Shown in pieces: positions 1-9,392 of a stretch of DNA of 37,480 nucleotides (the first letter of the stretch is position 1; each line of letters starts with the position of its first letter). Below the pieces are notes generated by a model. It was not told where the DNA came from and searched no databases. It was given only the letters and a program-made list of their open reading frames with translations. The translations under genes were made by a program, and so were the position numbers. The stretch is from a virus, in the IMG/VR virus record IMGVR_UViG_3300037189_023166, positions 1 through 37,480 of that record, one strand, 5' to 3'.

Positions 1-405
1 TCTTTACACTCAAAGATGGGTTGTCTATTATTCAGACATATGTGTGAAGAATTTCCTGAATTATTAGAAGAAGCTAAAGCTGACATATACAAAGCAGCTG
101 AACTTATCAGAGATTTAGAACATAAGTTTATTGACAAGATTTTTGAAATGGGTGATTTAGATAATCTTAAAAAGAATGACTTAAAAGAATTCATAACAAA
201 AAGAGTTAATGAAAAGTTAGCAGAGTTAGGATACAATCCAATTAAGGGTGGTAGCGACTACTTTGAATTTAACGAAAAGAAAGCATCTGAATTAGATTGG
301 TTCTATCATCTTACAGGTGGAGTTACACATACCGATTTCTTTGCTATGAGACCTACTGATTACAGTAAGGCAGGTGAAGGTGAAAATTGGGATGACATTT
401 TTTAA
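1..405 (+). CDS. nrdB: Class I ribonucleotide reductase small (beta) subunit, 3' end of gene
   Basis: C-terminal 134 residues of the class I ribonucleotide reductase beta subunit, the di-iron/radical protein that partners NrdA to make dNTPs. The frame is open from the first base, so the true start lies upstream and the ATG at 16 is internal. The first residues SLHSKMGC match the ESLH helix of the family. The window therefore begins just after the metal-ligand Glu (E238 in E. coli), and the His at codon 4 would be the H241 ligand. The rest is a helical region with ELDWFYHLTGG, ending in the acidic/aromatic tail ENWDDIF. A tail of this type docks into the large subunit. The nrdA gene follows after 19 nt, so the two are probably co-transcribed. 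The ligands nearer the N-terminus cannot be checked here. Confidence 0.93.
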   Translation, partial: SLHSKMGCLLFRHMCEEFPELLEEAKADIYKAAELIRDLEHKFIDKIFEMGDLDNLKKNDLKEFITKRVNEKLAELGYNPIKGGSDYFEFNEKKASELDWFYHLTGGVTHTDFFAMRPTDYSKAGEGENWDDIF

Positions 406-424
406 ATAAAAAAAATTATATATT

Positions 425-2203
425 ATGAAATATTACGGCGAAGAATTTGGCTGGGAGATTGGTGTCGACTACCCTGAATGGGCTAACACCGAGATTTACG
501 TTAAAACAATATCAAAAGGTTATTTACAAGAAGGTGAAAAACCAAAAGATGCATATTGGAGAGTATCAACTGCGGTTGCAAAAAGATTAGGTAAACCTGC
601 TTTAGCAACTAAGTTTTTCGATTACATTTGGAAAGGATGGTTATGTTTAGCCACACCAGTTTTATCAAATACAGGAACGGATAGAGGTTTACCAATCAGT
701 TGTTTTGGTATTGATGTTGGTGATAGTATTTTTGAAATTGGTAACAAAAACTTAGAGTTAATGTTATTGGCAAAGCATGGTGGCGGTGTTGGTATCGGTA
801 TCAACATGATTAGACCTGCAGGTGCAAAAATTACAGGTAACGGAACATCAGATGGCGTTGTTCCATTTGTTAAAATTTATGATTCAACAATTCTTGCAAC
901 AAATCAAGGTTCAGTTCGTAGAGGTGCGGCATCTGTTAATATTAAAATAGACCACAAAGACTTTGATGAATTTTTAGAAATCAGAGAACCAAAAGGTGAT
1001 GTAAATCGCCAATCACTTAACTTACATCAATGTGTTGTGGTTAGTGATAAGTTCATGAAAAAATTAGAAGAAGGCGATAATGAAGCTCGTAGAAAATGGG
1101 GTAAGTTATTACAAAAAAGAAAAGCGACTGGCGAACCTTATATCATGTATAAAGGAAACGTTAACAAACAAAATCCTGACATGTATAAGAAGAACGGATT
1201 GAAAGTTCACATGACAAATATTTGTTCTGAAATTGTTTTGCACACTGACGAACAACATTCATTTGTTTGTTGTTTAAGTTCTTTAAATTTAGCAAAATAT
1301 GATGAATGGAAAGATACTGATTTAGTTTACACCTCAACAATGTTCTTAGATGGAGTTTTAGAAGAATTTATTCAAAGAGCTAAGAATATGCGTGGTTTTG
1401 AAAATGCTGTTCGTTCTGCCGAAAGAGGAAGAGCATTAGGTTTAGGTGTATTAGGATGGCACACTTACTTACAACAAAAAGGGATTCCATTTGAAGGCTT
1501 ACCTGCTCAATTTGAAACTCGTAAAATCTTCTCTCAAATTAAGATTGAATCTGAAAGAGCAAGTAGAGATATGGCTAAAGAATTTGGTGAACCATTATGG
1601 TGTAAAGATTTCGGTATGAGAAATACACACTTAAGAGCTGTAGCACCTACTGTATCAAATTCTAAGTTGAGTGGTAACGTAAGTAGTGGTATTGAGCCAT
1701 GGGCGGCTAATGTATTCACAGAGCAAACAGCAAAAGGAACTTTCATTAGAAAAAATCCTGAATTAAGAAAAGTCTTGAAAAAAATAGGTTATGACACAAA
1801 AGAAGTTTGGGACCAAATTTTAGCTGATGGTGGTTCTGTATTAGGATTAGATTTCTTAGATGATTATTGCTACATTGATACTAAGATTGTTGAAGTAAAA
1901 GATGTGGACGATAGTAATAAATTTAAAATTGTCCCCGTTAAAGATGTTTTTAAAACATTTAAAGAAATAAATCAATTGGATTTAGTAAGACAAGCAGGTA
2001 TTAGACAACAATATATAGACCAAGCGGTATCATTAAATTTAGCGTTCCCTGCTACAGCAGAACCAAAATGGATTAACCAAGTTCATTTGGAAGCGTGGAA
2101 GCAAGGTGTTAAAACACTTTATTATATGAGAACCGAATCGGTTTTAAGAGGCGATATAGCTGCACAAGCAATGAATCCTGATTGTGTTAGTTGTGAAGCA
2201 TAA
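425..2203 (+). CDS. nrdA: Class I ribonucleotide reductase large (alpha) subunit, short form
   Basis: Catalytic subunit that reduces ribonucleoside diphosphates to deoxy forms for phage DNA synthesis. Visible motifs: LSNTG and SCF with Cys93 (equivalent to C225 of E. coli NrdA), NICSEI with Asn265, Cys267 and Glu269 (N437/C439/E441, the thiyl-radical site), Cys282/Cys283 near the C462 position, Tyr566-Tyr567 in LYYMRT (radical-transfer pair), and a C-terminal CVSCEA with the redox pair Cys587/Cys590. At 592 residues it is much shorter than the roughly 750-aa bacterial enzyme. The N-terminus begins almost at the catalytic barrel, so there is no ATP-cone and dATP feedback inhibition is probably absent. 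It lies between nrdB and a thioredoxin gene, which could regenerate the tail cysteines. Confidence 0.95.
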   Translation: MKYYGEEFGWEIGVDYPEWANTEIYVKTISKGYLQEGEKPKDAYWRVSTAVAKRLGKPALATKFFDYIWKGWLCLATPVLSNTGTDRGLPISCFGIDVGDSIFEIGNKNLELMLLAKHGGGVGIGINMIRPAGAKITGNGTSDGVVPFVKIYDSTILATNQGSVRRGAASVNIKIDHKDFDEFLEIREPKGDVNRQSLNLHQCVVVSDKFMKKLEEGDNEARRKWGKLLQKRKATGEPYIMYKGNVNKQNPDMYKKNGLKVHMTNICSEIVLHTDEQHSFVCCLSSLNLAKYDEWKDTDLVYTSTMFLDGVLEEFIQRAKNMRGFENAVRSAERGRALGLGVLGWHTYLQQKGIPFEGLPAQFETRKIFSQIKIESERASRDMAKEFGEPLWCKDFGMRNTHLRAVAPTVSNSKLSGNVSSGIEPWAANVFTEQTAKGTFIRKNPELRKVLKKIGYDTKEVWDQILADGGSVLGLDFLDDYCYIDTKIVEVKDVDDSNKFKIVPVKDVFKTFKEINQLDLVRQAGIRQQYIDQAVSLNLAFPATAEPKWINQVHLEAWKQGVKTLYYMRTESVLRGDIAAQAMNPDCVSCEA

Positions 2204-2207
2204 ACAA

Positions 2208-2220
2208 GTATATTTATTTA
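2208..2220 (+). promoter_or_regulatory. Candidate phage late promoter in front of the thioredoxin gene
   Basis: GTATATTTATTTA, with core TATTTAT at 2211-2217, lies in the 24-nt gap and ends 10 nt before the ATG at 2228. It matches the motif found in seven other gaps of this window. It may give the thioredoxin gene a separate transcript. Confidence 0.4.
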
Positions 2221-2227
2221 AAAAAGT

Positions 2228-2491
2228 ATGTTAGAAGTAAAGAAATTTTCAGCAGCATGGTGTGGTCCTTGTAAAGCTTTGGCCCCCATTATAAACGAAG
2301 TTAAAACACAATTTAACAACGTAATGTTCACTGAACATGATGTAGATAACGATTATGAGGCGGCGACAAAATACAGTATACGCTCAGTCCCAACAGTAAT
2401 AATTCTGAAAGACGGGGTGGAGATTGAAAGAGTCACGGGGTTATCAAGTAAATCTAACTACATGAAGCTAATTAATGAAGCGGTAAAATAA
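2228..2491 (+). CDS. Thioredoxin-like protein (glutaredoxin/thioredoxin fold)
   Basis: Small thioredoxin of 87 residues, slightly shorter than the usual 105. It has the canonical active site WCGPC at residues 11-15 and the cis-proline signature SVPTV, followed by the last strand and helix (ILKDGVEIERVTG). It lacks the first strand and helix of long thioredoxins, as is common for phage versions. Its position directly behind nrdA makes it the likely electron donor that re-reduces the large-subunit C-terminal cysteines; this role is inferred from context. A TATTTAT promoter-like motif lies in the 24-nt gap before the ATG, and a strong terminator follows the stop. Confidence 0.92.
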   Translation: MLEVKKFSAAWCGPCKALAPIINEVKTQFNNVMFTEHDVDNDYEAATKYSIRSVPTVIILKDGVEIERVTGLSSKSNYMKLINEAVK

Positions 2492-2497
2492 GAGTAA

Positions 2498-2530
2498 AGT
2501 CAGGACCAAAAATCCTGACTTCTTTTTTTC
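2498..2530 (+). terminator. Intrinsic terminator closing the ribonucleotide reductase operon
   Basis: Perfect 8-bp stem AGTCAGGA (2498-2505) / TCCTGACT (2513-2520) with a 7-nt loop, followed by TCTTTTTTTC. It lies 7 nt after the thioredoxin stop and separates the nucleotide-metabolism genes from the virion genes. Confidence 0.9.
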
Positions 2531-2547
2531 AGTATACACAACCATTT

Positions 2548-2568
2548 TACCTTTGTTTATATTTATTA
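2548..2568 (+). promoter_or_regulatory. Promoter region of the baseplate operon (host-like -7 box plus TTTATATTTATTA)
   Basis: Two overlapping signals follow the terminator directly. TACCTTTG (2548-2555) fits the Bacteroidetes -7 box TAnnTTTG. TTTATATTTATTA (2556-2568) is the full-length version of the motif repeated across the window. The ATG at 2571 follows after 2 nt, so a transcript from the second signal would have almost no leader. Confidence 0.55.
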
Positions 2569-2570
2569 AC

Positions 2571-3023
2571 ATGGCAGTAAAGTATGGTTTAGATTTCCCC
2601 TTTAGAACGAGTTTAGAGGGACTTTATTTGAAGATGACCACATCTAACGAAAGAGAGGTGCGTGCAAATCTCATTCATTTATTATTAACCAGAAAGGGTA
2701 GTAGATACTTTTTACCTGATTTTGGAACAAGATTATATCAATACATTTTTGACCAAAATGATGCAGTAACATGGGGTTTAATTGAAGAAGAAATAAGAAA
2801 TTCTGTTAGAACATATATTCCTAATTTAGATATTCAAGATATAACAATTGTAGCTGCAGACCAAGACCCTGAACAAAGCACAACCTTTGCGCAACAAGAA
2901 GACGAAAGATTATTTAGAGTGAGTGACCATACAAATGATTCATATACCGCAAAGGTAAAAATAAGCTACAACGTAAATAACGGGACATTCACGTCGTCCG
3001 ATTTTTTAATAATTAACATATAA
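2571..3023 (+). CDS. Baseplate wedge protein, T4 gp25 / P2 gpW-like
   Basis: Protein of 150 residues belonging to the gp25-like family of contractile-tail baseplate wedges, which attach the sheath and inner wedge and are found in T4, P2 and type VI secretion systems. It shows the family core: EREVRANLIHLLLT, then GSRYFLPDFGTRL (residues 43-55, the conserved PDFG motif), then YIF and an amphipathic EEEIRNSVRTYIPNL segment with a C-terminal beta hairpin. A TTG at 2553 would add six residues. I chose the ATG at 2571 because it gives the usual family N-terminus and because the TTG falls inside the promoter motif. The stop shares its last base with the ATG of the gp6-like gene, so the two are translationally coupled. 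Confidence 0.9.
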   Translation: MAVKYGLDFPFRTSLEGLYLKMTTSNEREVRANLIHLLLTRKGSRYFLPDFGTRLYQYIFDQNDAVTWGLIEEEIRNSVRTYIPNLDIQDITIVAADQDPEQSTTFAQQEDERLFRVSDHTNDSYTAKVKISYNVNNGTFTSSDFLIINI

Positions 3024-4855
3024 TGGCAAAAAAAATATCATACGCAGTAAGAGATTTTGCGGGTTTAAGACAAGAATTAGTAAACCTTACAAAAGATTAT
3101 TATCCTGACTTAGTAAAGAATACTAACGACGCATCAATCTATTCAGTTCTTTTAGATTTGAATGCAGCTATCGCAGATAACTTACATTTTCACATTGATA
3201 GAGTTTGGCAAGAAACTATGTTGGATTTTGCTCAACAAAGACAGTCATTATATCATATTGCAAAAACATACGGTATTAAAATACCCGGTAATAGACCATC
3301 GGTTTCATTAGTTGATTTTTCAATAAACGTTCCTGTTAGAGGTGATAAAGAAGATGAAAGATATTTGGGTATCATAAAAACAGGATGTCAGGTTTCTGGC
3401 GGAGGTGCAATATTTGAAACAGTTGATGATATTGATTTTTCAAATCCATTTAATACCAAAGGTGAACCAAATAGATTAAAAATACCAAATTTTGATGCAA
3501 ACAATACTTTGATTTCATATACAATAACAAAAAGAGAAGCGGTTGTTAATGGGGTTACTAAAGTATATAGAAGAGTTATTACAGAATTGGATCAGAAACC
3601 ATTTTTAAAAATTTATCTACCTGAACAAAATGTTTTGGGTGTAACAGCCGTTATTCATAAAGACGGAACTAATTTTGCAACAAACCCATCATCATCAGAA
3701 TTTTTATCATCAAATACTAAATGGTATGAAGTTGATAGTTTGATGCAAGATAAAGTATTCATACCAGACCCAACTGCAATATCCGATACATTAAATTTTA
3801 AAGCAGGTAATTTTTTAACTGTTACAAATAAATTTGTTACAGAAACAACGCCTGAAAATTATTATTCGTTAACATTTGGTTCAGGAACAGTTGACCCAAT
3901 GAATAACTTAGACAATTACATGAGTGGCACAATGAAAGTAAATTTAGCCACATATCTTAATAATGTTTCTTTAGGCGCTGTTCCAAAAGCAAATACAACA
4001 GTTTTTGTAAAATATAGAATCGGTGGTGGTAAAGAATCAAATTTAGGTGTGGACGTCTTATCAAGTATAGATAGCGTTGAATTTGATGTTAATGGCCCTA
4101 ATTCGTCTTATAATGACCAAGTAACACAATCTCTAAGATGCACAAACGTAACACCTGCAATTGGTGGTGCAGACCAACCAACAATAGAGGAATTAAGAAA
4201 TATGATTGCATATAATTTTGCAGCACAAAAAAGAGCGGTAACATTGAATGATTACAAATCAATGGTTGAAAACATGCCTGCAACATATGGTGCACCTGCA
4301 AAAGTTAATGTGATGGAGGAAAACAATAAAATAAAAGTTAAACTTGTTTCATATGATGAAAATGGTAATTTAACTGACATTGTTTCTAACACATTGAAAA
4401 GCAATATTTTAAATTATCTTTCAGGTTATAGAATGATTAATGACTACATCGATATTACAAGTGGTGAGGTTGTCGATATGGGATTAGAAATTGATTTAAT
4501 AATTGATAAAAATCAAATACCAACAGATATTATTAGAGAAAGTGTTGCAACAGCAACTGACTTCTTTGATATTAATAAAAGAAAAATGGGTGACCCATTG
4601 TTTGTTGGAGATTTAATTAGACAAATTGGACAAGTTAATGGTGTTGTTAACGTAGTTGATATCAGAGTTTACGGTAAAACAGGTGGTAGTTATTCTTCTT
4701 CAGAAGTGGCACAAACTTATAAAAACGCTGTAACAAAAGAAATCCAACAGTTTGATATGTCAATCTTTATGAAGAGTAATCAAATATTCCAAATTAGATT
4801 CCCTGGTCAAGATATCAAAGTAAGAACCAAAACTTTAGGAACGACTACATACTAA
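3023..4855 (+). CDS. Baseplate wedge protein, T4 gp6 / P2 gpJ-like
   Basis: Protein of 610 residues, close to T4 gp6 (about 660). The N-terminus (DFAGLRQELVNLTKDYYPDL, then SVLLDLNAAIADNLHFHIDR) is the helical segment shared by gp6/J wedge proteins. It is followed by LYHIAKTYGIKIPG, a typical element of baseplate J proteins. The middle is beta-rich, and the C-terminal third (TLNDYKSMVENMP, then DIIRESVATATDFF and VGDLIRQIGQVNGVVNV) matches the conserved J-protein C-terminal fold. gp6 forms the wedge dimer ring around the central hub. Its order directly after gp25 is the same as in T4-like and P2-like baseplate clusters. Start and previous stop overlap as TAATG. Confidence 0.88.
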   Translation: MAKKISYAVRDFAGLRQELVNLTKDYYPDLVKNTNDASIYSVLLDLNAAIADNLHFHIDRVWQETMLDFAQQRQSLYHIAKTYGIKIPGNRPSVSLVDFSINVPVRGDKEDERYLGIIKTGCQVSGGGAIFETVDDIDFSNPFNTKGEPNRLKIPNFDANNTLISYTITKREAVVNGVTKVYRRVITELDQKPFLKIYLPEQNVLGVTAVIHKDGTNFATNPSSSEFLSSNTKWYEVDSLMQDKVFIPDPTAISDTLNFKAGNFLTVTNKFVTETTPENYYSLTFGSGTVDPMNNLDNYMSGTMKVNLATYLNNVSLGAVPKANTTVFVKYRIGGGKESNLGVDVLSSIDSVEFDVNGPNSSYNDQVTQSLRCTNVTPAIGGADQPTIEELRNMIAYNFAAQKRAVTLNDYKSMVENMPATYGAPAKVNVMEENNKIKVKLVSYDENGNLTDIVSNTLKSNILNYLSGYRMINDYIDITSGEVVDMGLEIDLIIDKNQIPTDIIRESVATATDFFDINKRKMGDPLFVGDLIRQIGQVNGVVNVVDIRVYGKTGGSYSSSEVAQTYKNAVTKEIQQFDMSIFMKSNQIFQIRFPGQDIKVRTKTLGTTTY

Positions 4856-4890
4856 AATGTTTTTTCCTTATAATAGTAGAAAATCGGTTA

Positions 4891-4905
4891 GTTTCTATTT
4901 ATTAT
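4891..4905 (+). promoter_or_regulatory. Candidate phage late promoter before the 1493-aa virion gene
   Basis: GTTTCTATTTATTAT in a 54-nt gap, with core TATTTAT at 4896-4902, 7 nt before the ATG at 4910. Matches the recurrent intergenic motif. No -33/-35 element is recognisable. Confidence 0.45.
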
Positions 4906-4909
4906 AGGT

Positions 4910-7900
4910 ATGGCGCAAAATTACAGAATTTCAACAAATATTGGTAAAGAACAGAAGGTAACCTTCCAAATGAACCAAGACTACGATTTTTTAGAAATCC
5001 TTTCTTTAAAATTCAGTCAAAAAGAGGTTTATACATCCTTATGTTCGGATTATGGAGTTGTTTGTGGTAGAGTTACAGCAAACGATGGATTGGGTATTCC
5101 TAACGTAAAAGTTGCAATATTCATTCCCGTTTCGGAAATTGACAAATTAGACCCCGTTGTTTCAGCGGTGTATCCTTATGAAACGATTACATCTCAAGAT
5201 GCTGATAACATTAGATTTAATGTATTACCTGCAAGAAAACAACATTCAGGACACACACCAACAGGAACATTTCCTGACCAATCAGACTTACTACAACAAG
5301 AAGAATTAATTTATGTTTTTGAAACATATTACAAATACACAGCAAAAACAAATGATGCAGGTGATTTTATGATATGGGGAGTGCCAATTGGTCAGCACAC
5401 AATTCACTTTGATGCCGATTTGTCAGATATTGGTTGTCAATCACTTGTTCCATACGATTTAATGTATGAAGGTGTTTCACAAGAAAAATTTGAAAACAAA
5501 TACACATTTTTATCATCAACAAATTTAGATACACTTCCACAAATTATTTCAATTGATAAAACAATTAATGTTTATCCATTTTGGGGTAATCAAGATTTAT
5601 GTGAAATAGGTATCACAAGAGTTGACTTTGATTTAAAAGAAAGAGGTGTTAGGATTGACCCATATGCATTAATTATGGGCGGAACAGTTAGTGATGGTGT
5701 TGATGATATGATGTCATACAATTGCGATGTTGGTGAAAGACAAGGTGAGAAATGTAGACTTATTACAAAGAAAGGTGATATTGAAGCAATTCGTTTTACA
5801 GGAAAATATGAAACGGATACAAACGGAACACCAAATCCAAGAAGACCAATATTAGAAATGTTCAAAGTAGATAGCACTATTGATGAACACGGAACATTTT
5901 TCTTCAGAGTTCCTATGAACATGAAGTATATTAAAACTGATGAGTTTGGTGAAATTGTGGAATCTAAAGACCCAAATATTGGTATTGCAACAGCGGGAAC
6001 ATATCGTTTTAGATTAACACTTACAGACGAATCAGGTGGTGCTAACAAAGGAATTAATGGAACATACTTAGTTCCAAATATTAGAGAATATCATACAAAC
6101 GACCCATCTTTCATTGGTGCTCCGTCAACAATTGACCCAAAGTCATATGCGTTTAGTCCTAATTTAGATGATTACCCTACGGCAGCACTGGATGAAATAG
6201 TTGGATTAAGTCAGACCGCAATAGACGATAATAAAATTGGAATACCACAAGATTACTTTTATCAATTTAGATACAGTAGAGTATACACGGTAGCACAATT
6301 TATTAATAGATACATGTCAGCCAACGCACATCAAAGTGGGAATTGGTTTTGGTCAAGAACAACAAGAGATAAAGAGTTCTTAGCATTCAAAGACATCTAT
6401 CCCGATAAAGAAACAGATTGTTCTAATACACACGTTCATTTACCAGTGAACGATGCAACAAAGAAAAATAGAGTTAATTTATTTTTAATTACAACATTGA
6501 ATTGGGTTAACTATGGTAACCTTACATATTCTTTAGCAGTAAGAGAATTTAACGTAATGATTAACTGGTTATTTGGAGGTTTTTTTGGTGGTTCAAGTGC
6601 AGCGGCATCAAGAAGAAGAAACAAAGAATATCAGTTTAAAAATATAATGAAACTTAAGTTAACGGTTTATCCTGATTGTTATGATTGTGAAGAAGACACG
6701 CAAACAAATGGTCTTGATTATGGAGTTTCAGCGATTAATATTGGTGATTATACAGGAACAACTTCTTTAAATAATGCTACGTTTTACATGGGCGAAAAGT
6801 ATTATGCTGCAAGAAGTGCTGGCACATGTTCACAATTTACTATTAATAATACAAATAGTGACCCAAAGACAATTACTTACACAGACTGTAATAACAACCC
6901 ACAAACATTAACATTAGCTGCTGCAGAAAATGGTAGAACAATTTGCGCAAAAAGTTTAGGTTCTTTACCTTCAGGAGTATCATCAACCGTTGATGATTCA
7001 TCGTCAAATGCATGTTTAGCTTATGACCCTAATGGTGATTTATATTTTCACAATGATACCAATGGAGTATATGCACAATACAATCTAACTAATTTACCTG
7101 CATCAGCAACATCATCCCTATATGATGGTAAGTTATTAAAACAACAATATGTTATTGGTGTTAATGTTTTAGGTGCAGGTTTACAATATTATACTATTGG
7201 TATCGGACAACAATTTCCAATAGTTTATGATTCAGCAACATCATATTGGAAAATACAAGGTTTATATACCAATATTTCAACACAAATTGCTAACGCTTAT
7301 AACCAACCACTTGATGGTGTTGTGAGTGGAACCGCGCATAATAAAACTAATTTAGTTGATATTGAAAAGATATGGTTGGTAACGTATAACTACACTGGTA
7401 GCACAACTGGTGTAGAACAAGAAACTGGTTGTCAAAAATACGATACGATATACGATAACTATAATGAAGCACCTGGTTTATTTTCACAAGGTAATATGCG
7501 TTTAAGGTCAGTTAAATTTCCTATAACATTAAAAAATGGAACAACGTTAGCAACTTATGTTGATGCGTTGAATTATCTTGAAGAAAATCCACCTGATAAT
7601 TATACGGGTAATGCTGCAAGTGGTTGGACAACAACTAATAATGTGTTATTATGGAATGCATTAGATAATAACTATTACACAGAGATTTATGGATTGAATG
7701 AAGACGAATGTCAACCAAGACCACAATACAATTATGGTGCGGTTACATCTGTTTATGCTAAATGGCCAGGAACTAATTCAGGTAATTTTAGAAACGATGA
7801 TGTGAGATGTGTAAGATATGGAAAATATGCGGGAACATCTGGTAAAGGTAAAGGTAGCTCTAAAGAAATGGTTGACCCGTTAGCCACAACTGGTGGAACA

Positions 7901-9391
7901 ATGTCAGGTTACTCAGAATTTAGAGATGGTGTTTATACAATTGTCCCAATGGCGGGTCGAACTTTTGAAATGTTAGCTGATTTTAGAAGAAGAAAAACAT
8001 TTGCAGCATTTATGTGCGGCGGTATTGTTAATTATACATTCTCTAACTCTTGGATAAATGGTATGTTATACTTCTTTAAATTTGCAAAAAACAATCAAGA
8101 TTTTTGTAAAGATAATGTGTATAAGAAAATTGGTGAAACTGATAATAAAACATATTATTATTATCGTTCAACACCATATAATCCGGGTTATAGTGGTAAA
8201 ACCGATTCAACATATACTCAAATTATAACACAAGCAACAACAAGTCATCTTGAATTACAATATGATTATGACCCTGACACTGGTGTAAAATCATCAACAC
8301 CAAATACTGGTTTAACAAAAACATATTTAAGTCAAACAAATGGTTTCCATGGTCATCAAAGATTATTAGATTTTACTGAAGGTTATGGTGGTTTATGGTT
8401 TTTATTTAGTCCGCTAGCTACTTGGATTAAATTGACTTTATTAGTCTTTGAAGGTAACGATAATTCACTAAAAAGATATAAACGTGAAATAAATTTCCCA
8501 ACAACAATTGTAGATTTAGGTCCAAGACAAACGTGGATTAGAGAAATATGCACAGACCCTTCAATGGATGTCAACTGCGCTATTACAAGAAGTATTGGAA
8601 ACACATCATTTAAGAACATAACAGATTTAATGGAATATGTTATTGGATCTAAAGAACTTAAAGAAAGAGGTCGTTTAACAATTGATTCGTTATTTTCCAA
8701 TAGAGGATTAAATCTAATTGACGGTGACGTTGCTCAACTATTAAATTTCAATACTCAAACAGGTATATATCCATTTGAATATTCGTCAGGCTCAATTTCA
8801 CCTTATGGTCATTTATATGATAATTTATTTGATGGTAGAGGTGCGGTTAATCTTGATTTTGTATATAGTGTTGATGACCCTGATACAAAAACAATTGAAG
8901 CTAATGGTAGAGAAATTAGATTATGTATTAATCAACCTGGTAGATTAGGTGATAATTCACAAAGAGTTCCGTATTTCAAATGGGATACTGTAGGAAATGG
9001 TTATGGTGATTCAAAGTCAACATTATTTGGTATTACACCAACAGATACAAAAACAAGCGAAATGCAAAACTATTTCACAGCTTATGTTTATAACCAAAGA
9101 TTACAAGAATTTAAAGCAAATTTAAATGCAGATGTTAATAATAACATATTAGATAATAATTTCATTGGTAATTCATCAACATCTGTAACTCCGTGGTTAT
9201 TACCACCAATTAGAGATTGTATTGAAATTAATGGTGTTAAGAAAAAAGGTTATGACAACTATAAAGAATATACTGTAGGAGGTAAAGCTCGACATCTTAT
9301 GGAAATAGGCGTTCCTTTCCATTATTGTTTTGGAATTAAAAAAGGCTCAACAGCATATGATAAGTTTTTAGAAAGTTATGGTCCATTATAA
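4910..9391 (+). CDS. Large virion (probable baseplate) protein with N-terminal carboxypeptidase-regulatory-like domain
   Basis: A 1493-residue protein with no family I can name overall. Residues about 48-180 show a split carboxypeptidase-regulatory/CnaB-like beta-sandwich: VCGRVTANDGLGIPNVKVAI at the start, and later TAKTNDAGDFMIWGVPIGQH, the usual second half. A Cys-containing stretch follows at residues about 640-695 (C640, YTDC at 660, RTICA near 680) and looks like a small beta module. The rest is rich in Asn, Thr, Tyr and Gly, as in virion proteins, with no signal peptide or membrane segment. Its position after gp25 and gp6 and its size suggest a peripheral baseplate component, possibly a counterpart of T4 gp7 or gp10; this is inferred from position only. 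The next gene begins 1 nt after the stop. Confidence 0.6.
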   Translation: MAQNYRISTNIGKEQKVTFQMNQDYDFLEILSLKFSQKEVYTSLCSDYGVVCGRVTANDGLGIPNVKVAIFIPVSEIDKLDPVVSAVYPYETITSQDADNIRFNVLPARKQHSGHTPTGTFPDQSDLLQQEELIYVFETYYKYTAKTNDAGDFMIWGVPIGQHTIHFDADLSDIGCQSLVPYDLMYEGVSQEKFENKYTFLSSTNLDTLPQIISIDKTINVYPFWGNQDLCEIGITRVDFDLKERGVRIDPYALIMGGTVSDGVDDMMSYNCDVGERQGEKCRLITKKGDIEAIRFTGKYETDTNGTPNPRRPILEMFKVDSTIDEHGTFFFRVPMNMKYIKTDEFGEIVESKDPNIGIATAGTYRFRLTLTDESGGANKGINGTYLVPNIREYHTNDPSFIGAPSTIDPKSYAFSPNLDDYPTAALDEIVGLSQTAIDDNKIGIPQDYFYQFRYSRVYTVAQFINRYMSANAHQSGNWFWSRTTRDKEFLAFKDIYPDKETDCSNTHVHLPVNDATKKNRVNLFLITTLNWVNYGNLTYSLAVREFNVMINWLFGGFFGGSSAAASRRRNKEYQFKNIMKLKLTVYPDCYDCEEDTQTNGLDYGVSAINIGDYTGTTSLNNATFYMGEKYYAARSAGTCSQFTINNTNSDPKTITYTDCNNNPQTLTLAAAENGRTICAKSLGSLPSGVSSTVDDSSSNACLAYDPNGDLYFHNDTNGVYAQYNLTNLPASATSSLYDGKLLKQQYVIGVNVLGAGLQYYTIGIGQQFPIVYDSATSYWKIQGLYTNISTQIANAYNQPLDGVVSGTAHNKTNLVDIEKIWLVTYNYTGSTTGVEQETGCQKYDTIYDNYNEAPGLFSQGNMRLRSVKFPITLKNGTTLATYVDALNYLEENPPDNYTGNAASGWTTTNNVLLWNALDNNYYTEIYGLNEDECQPRPQYNYGAVTSVYAKWPGTNSGNFRNDDVRCVRYGKYAGTSGKGKGSSKEMVDPLATTGGTMSGYSEFRDGVYTIVPMAGRTFEMLADFRRRKTFAAFMCGGIVNYTFSNSWINGMLYFFKFAKNNQDFCKDNVYKKIGETDNKTYYYYRSTPYNPGYSGKTDSTYTQIITQATTSHLELQYDYDPDTGVKSSTPNTGLTKTYLSQTNGFHGHQRLLDFTEGYGGLWFLFSPLATWIKLTLLVFEGNDNSLKRYKREINFPTTIVDLGPRQTWIREICTDPSMDVNCAITRSIGNTSFKNITDLMEYVIGSKELKERGRLTIDSLFSNRGLNLIDGDVAQLLNFNTQTGIYPFEYSSGSISPYGHLYDNLFDGRGAVNLDFVYSVDDPDTKTIEANGREIRLCINQPGRLGDNSQRVPYFKWDTVGNGYGDSKSTLFGITPTDTKTSEMQNYFTAYVYNQRLQEFKANLNADVNNNILDNNFIGNSSTSVTPWLLPPIRDCIEINGVKKKGYDNYKEYTVGGKARHLMEIGVPFHYCFGIKKGSTAYDKFLESYGPL

Positions 9392-9392
9392 T

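Noticed and set aside
1-2530. Bacterial rather than phage origin of the reductase operon
   Set aside because: The enzyme is truncated and it sits 80 nt from T4-like baseplate genes on the same strand, so it is part of the phage genome.
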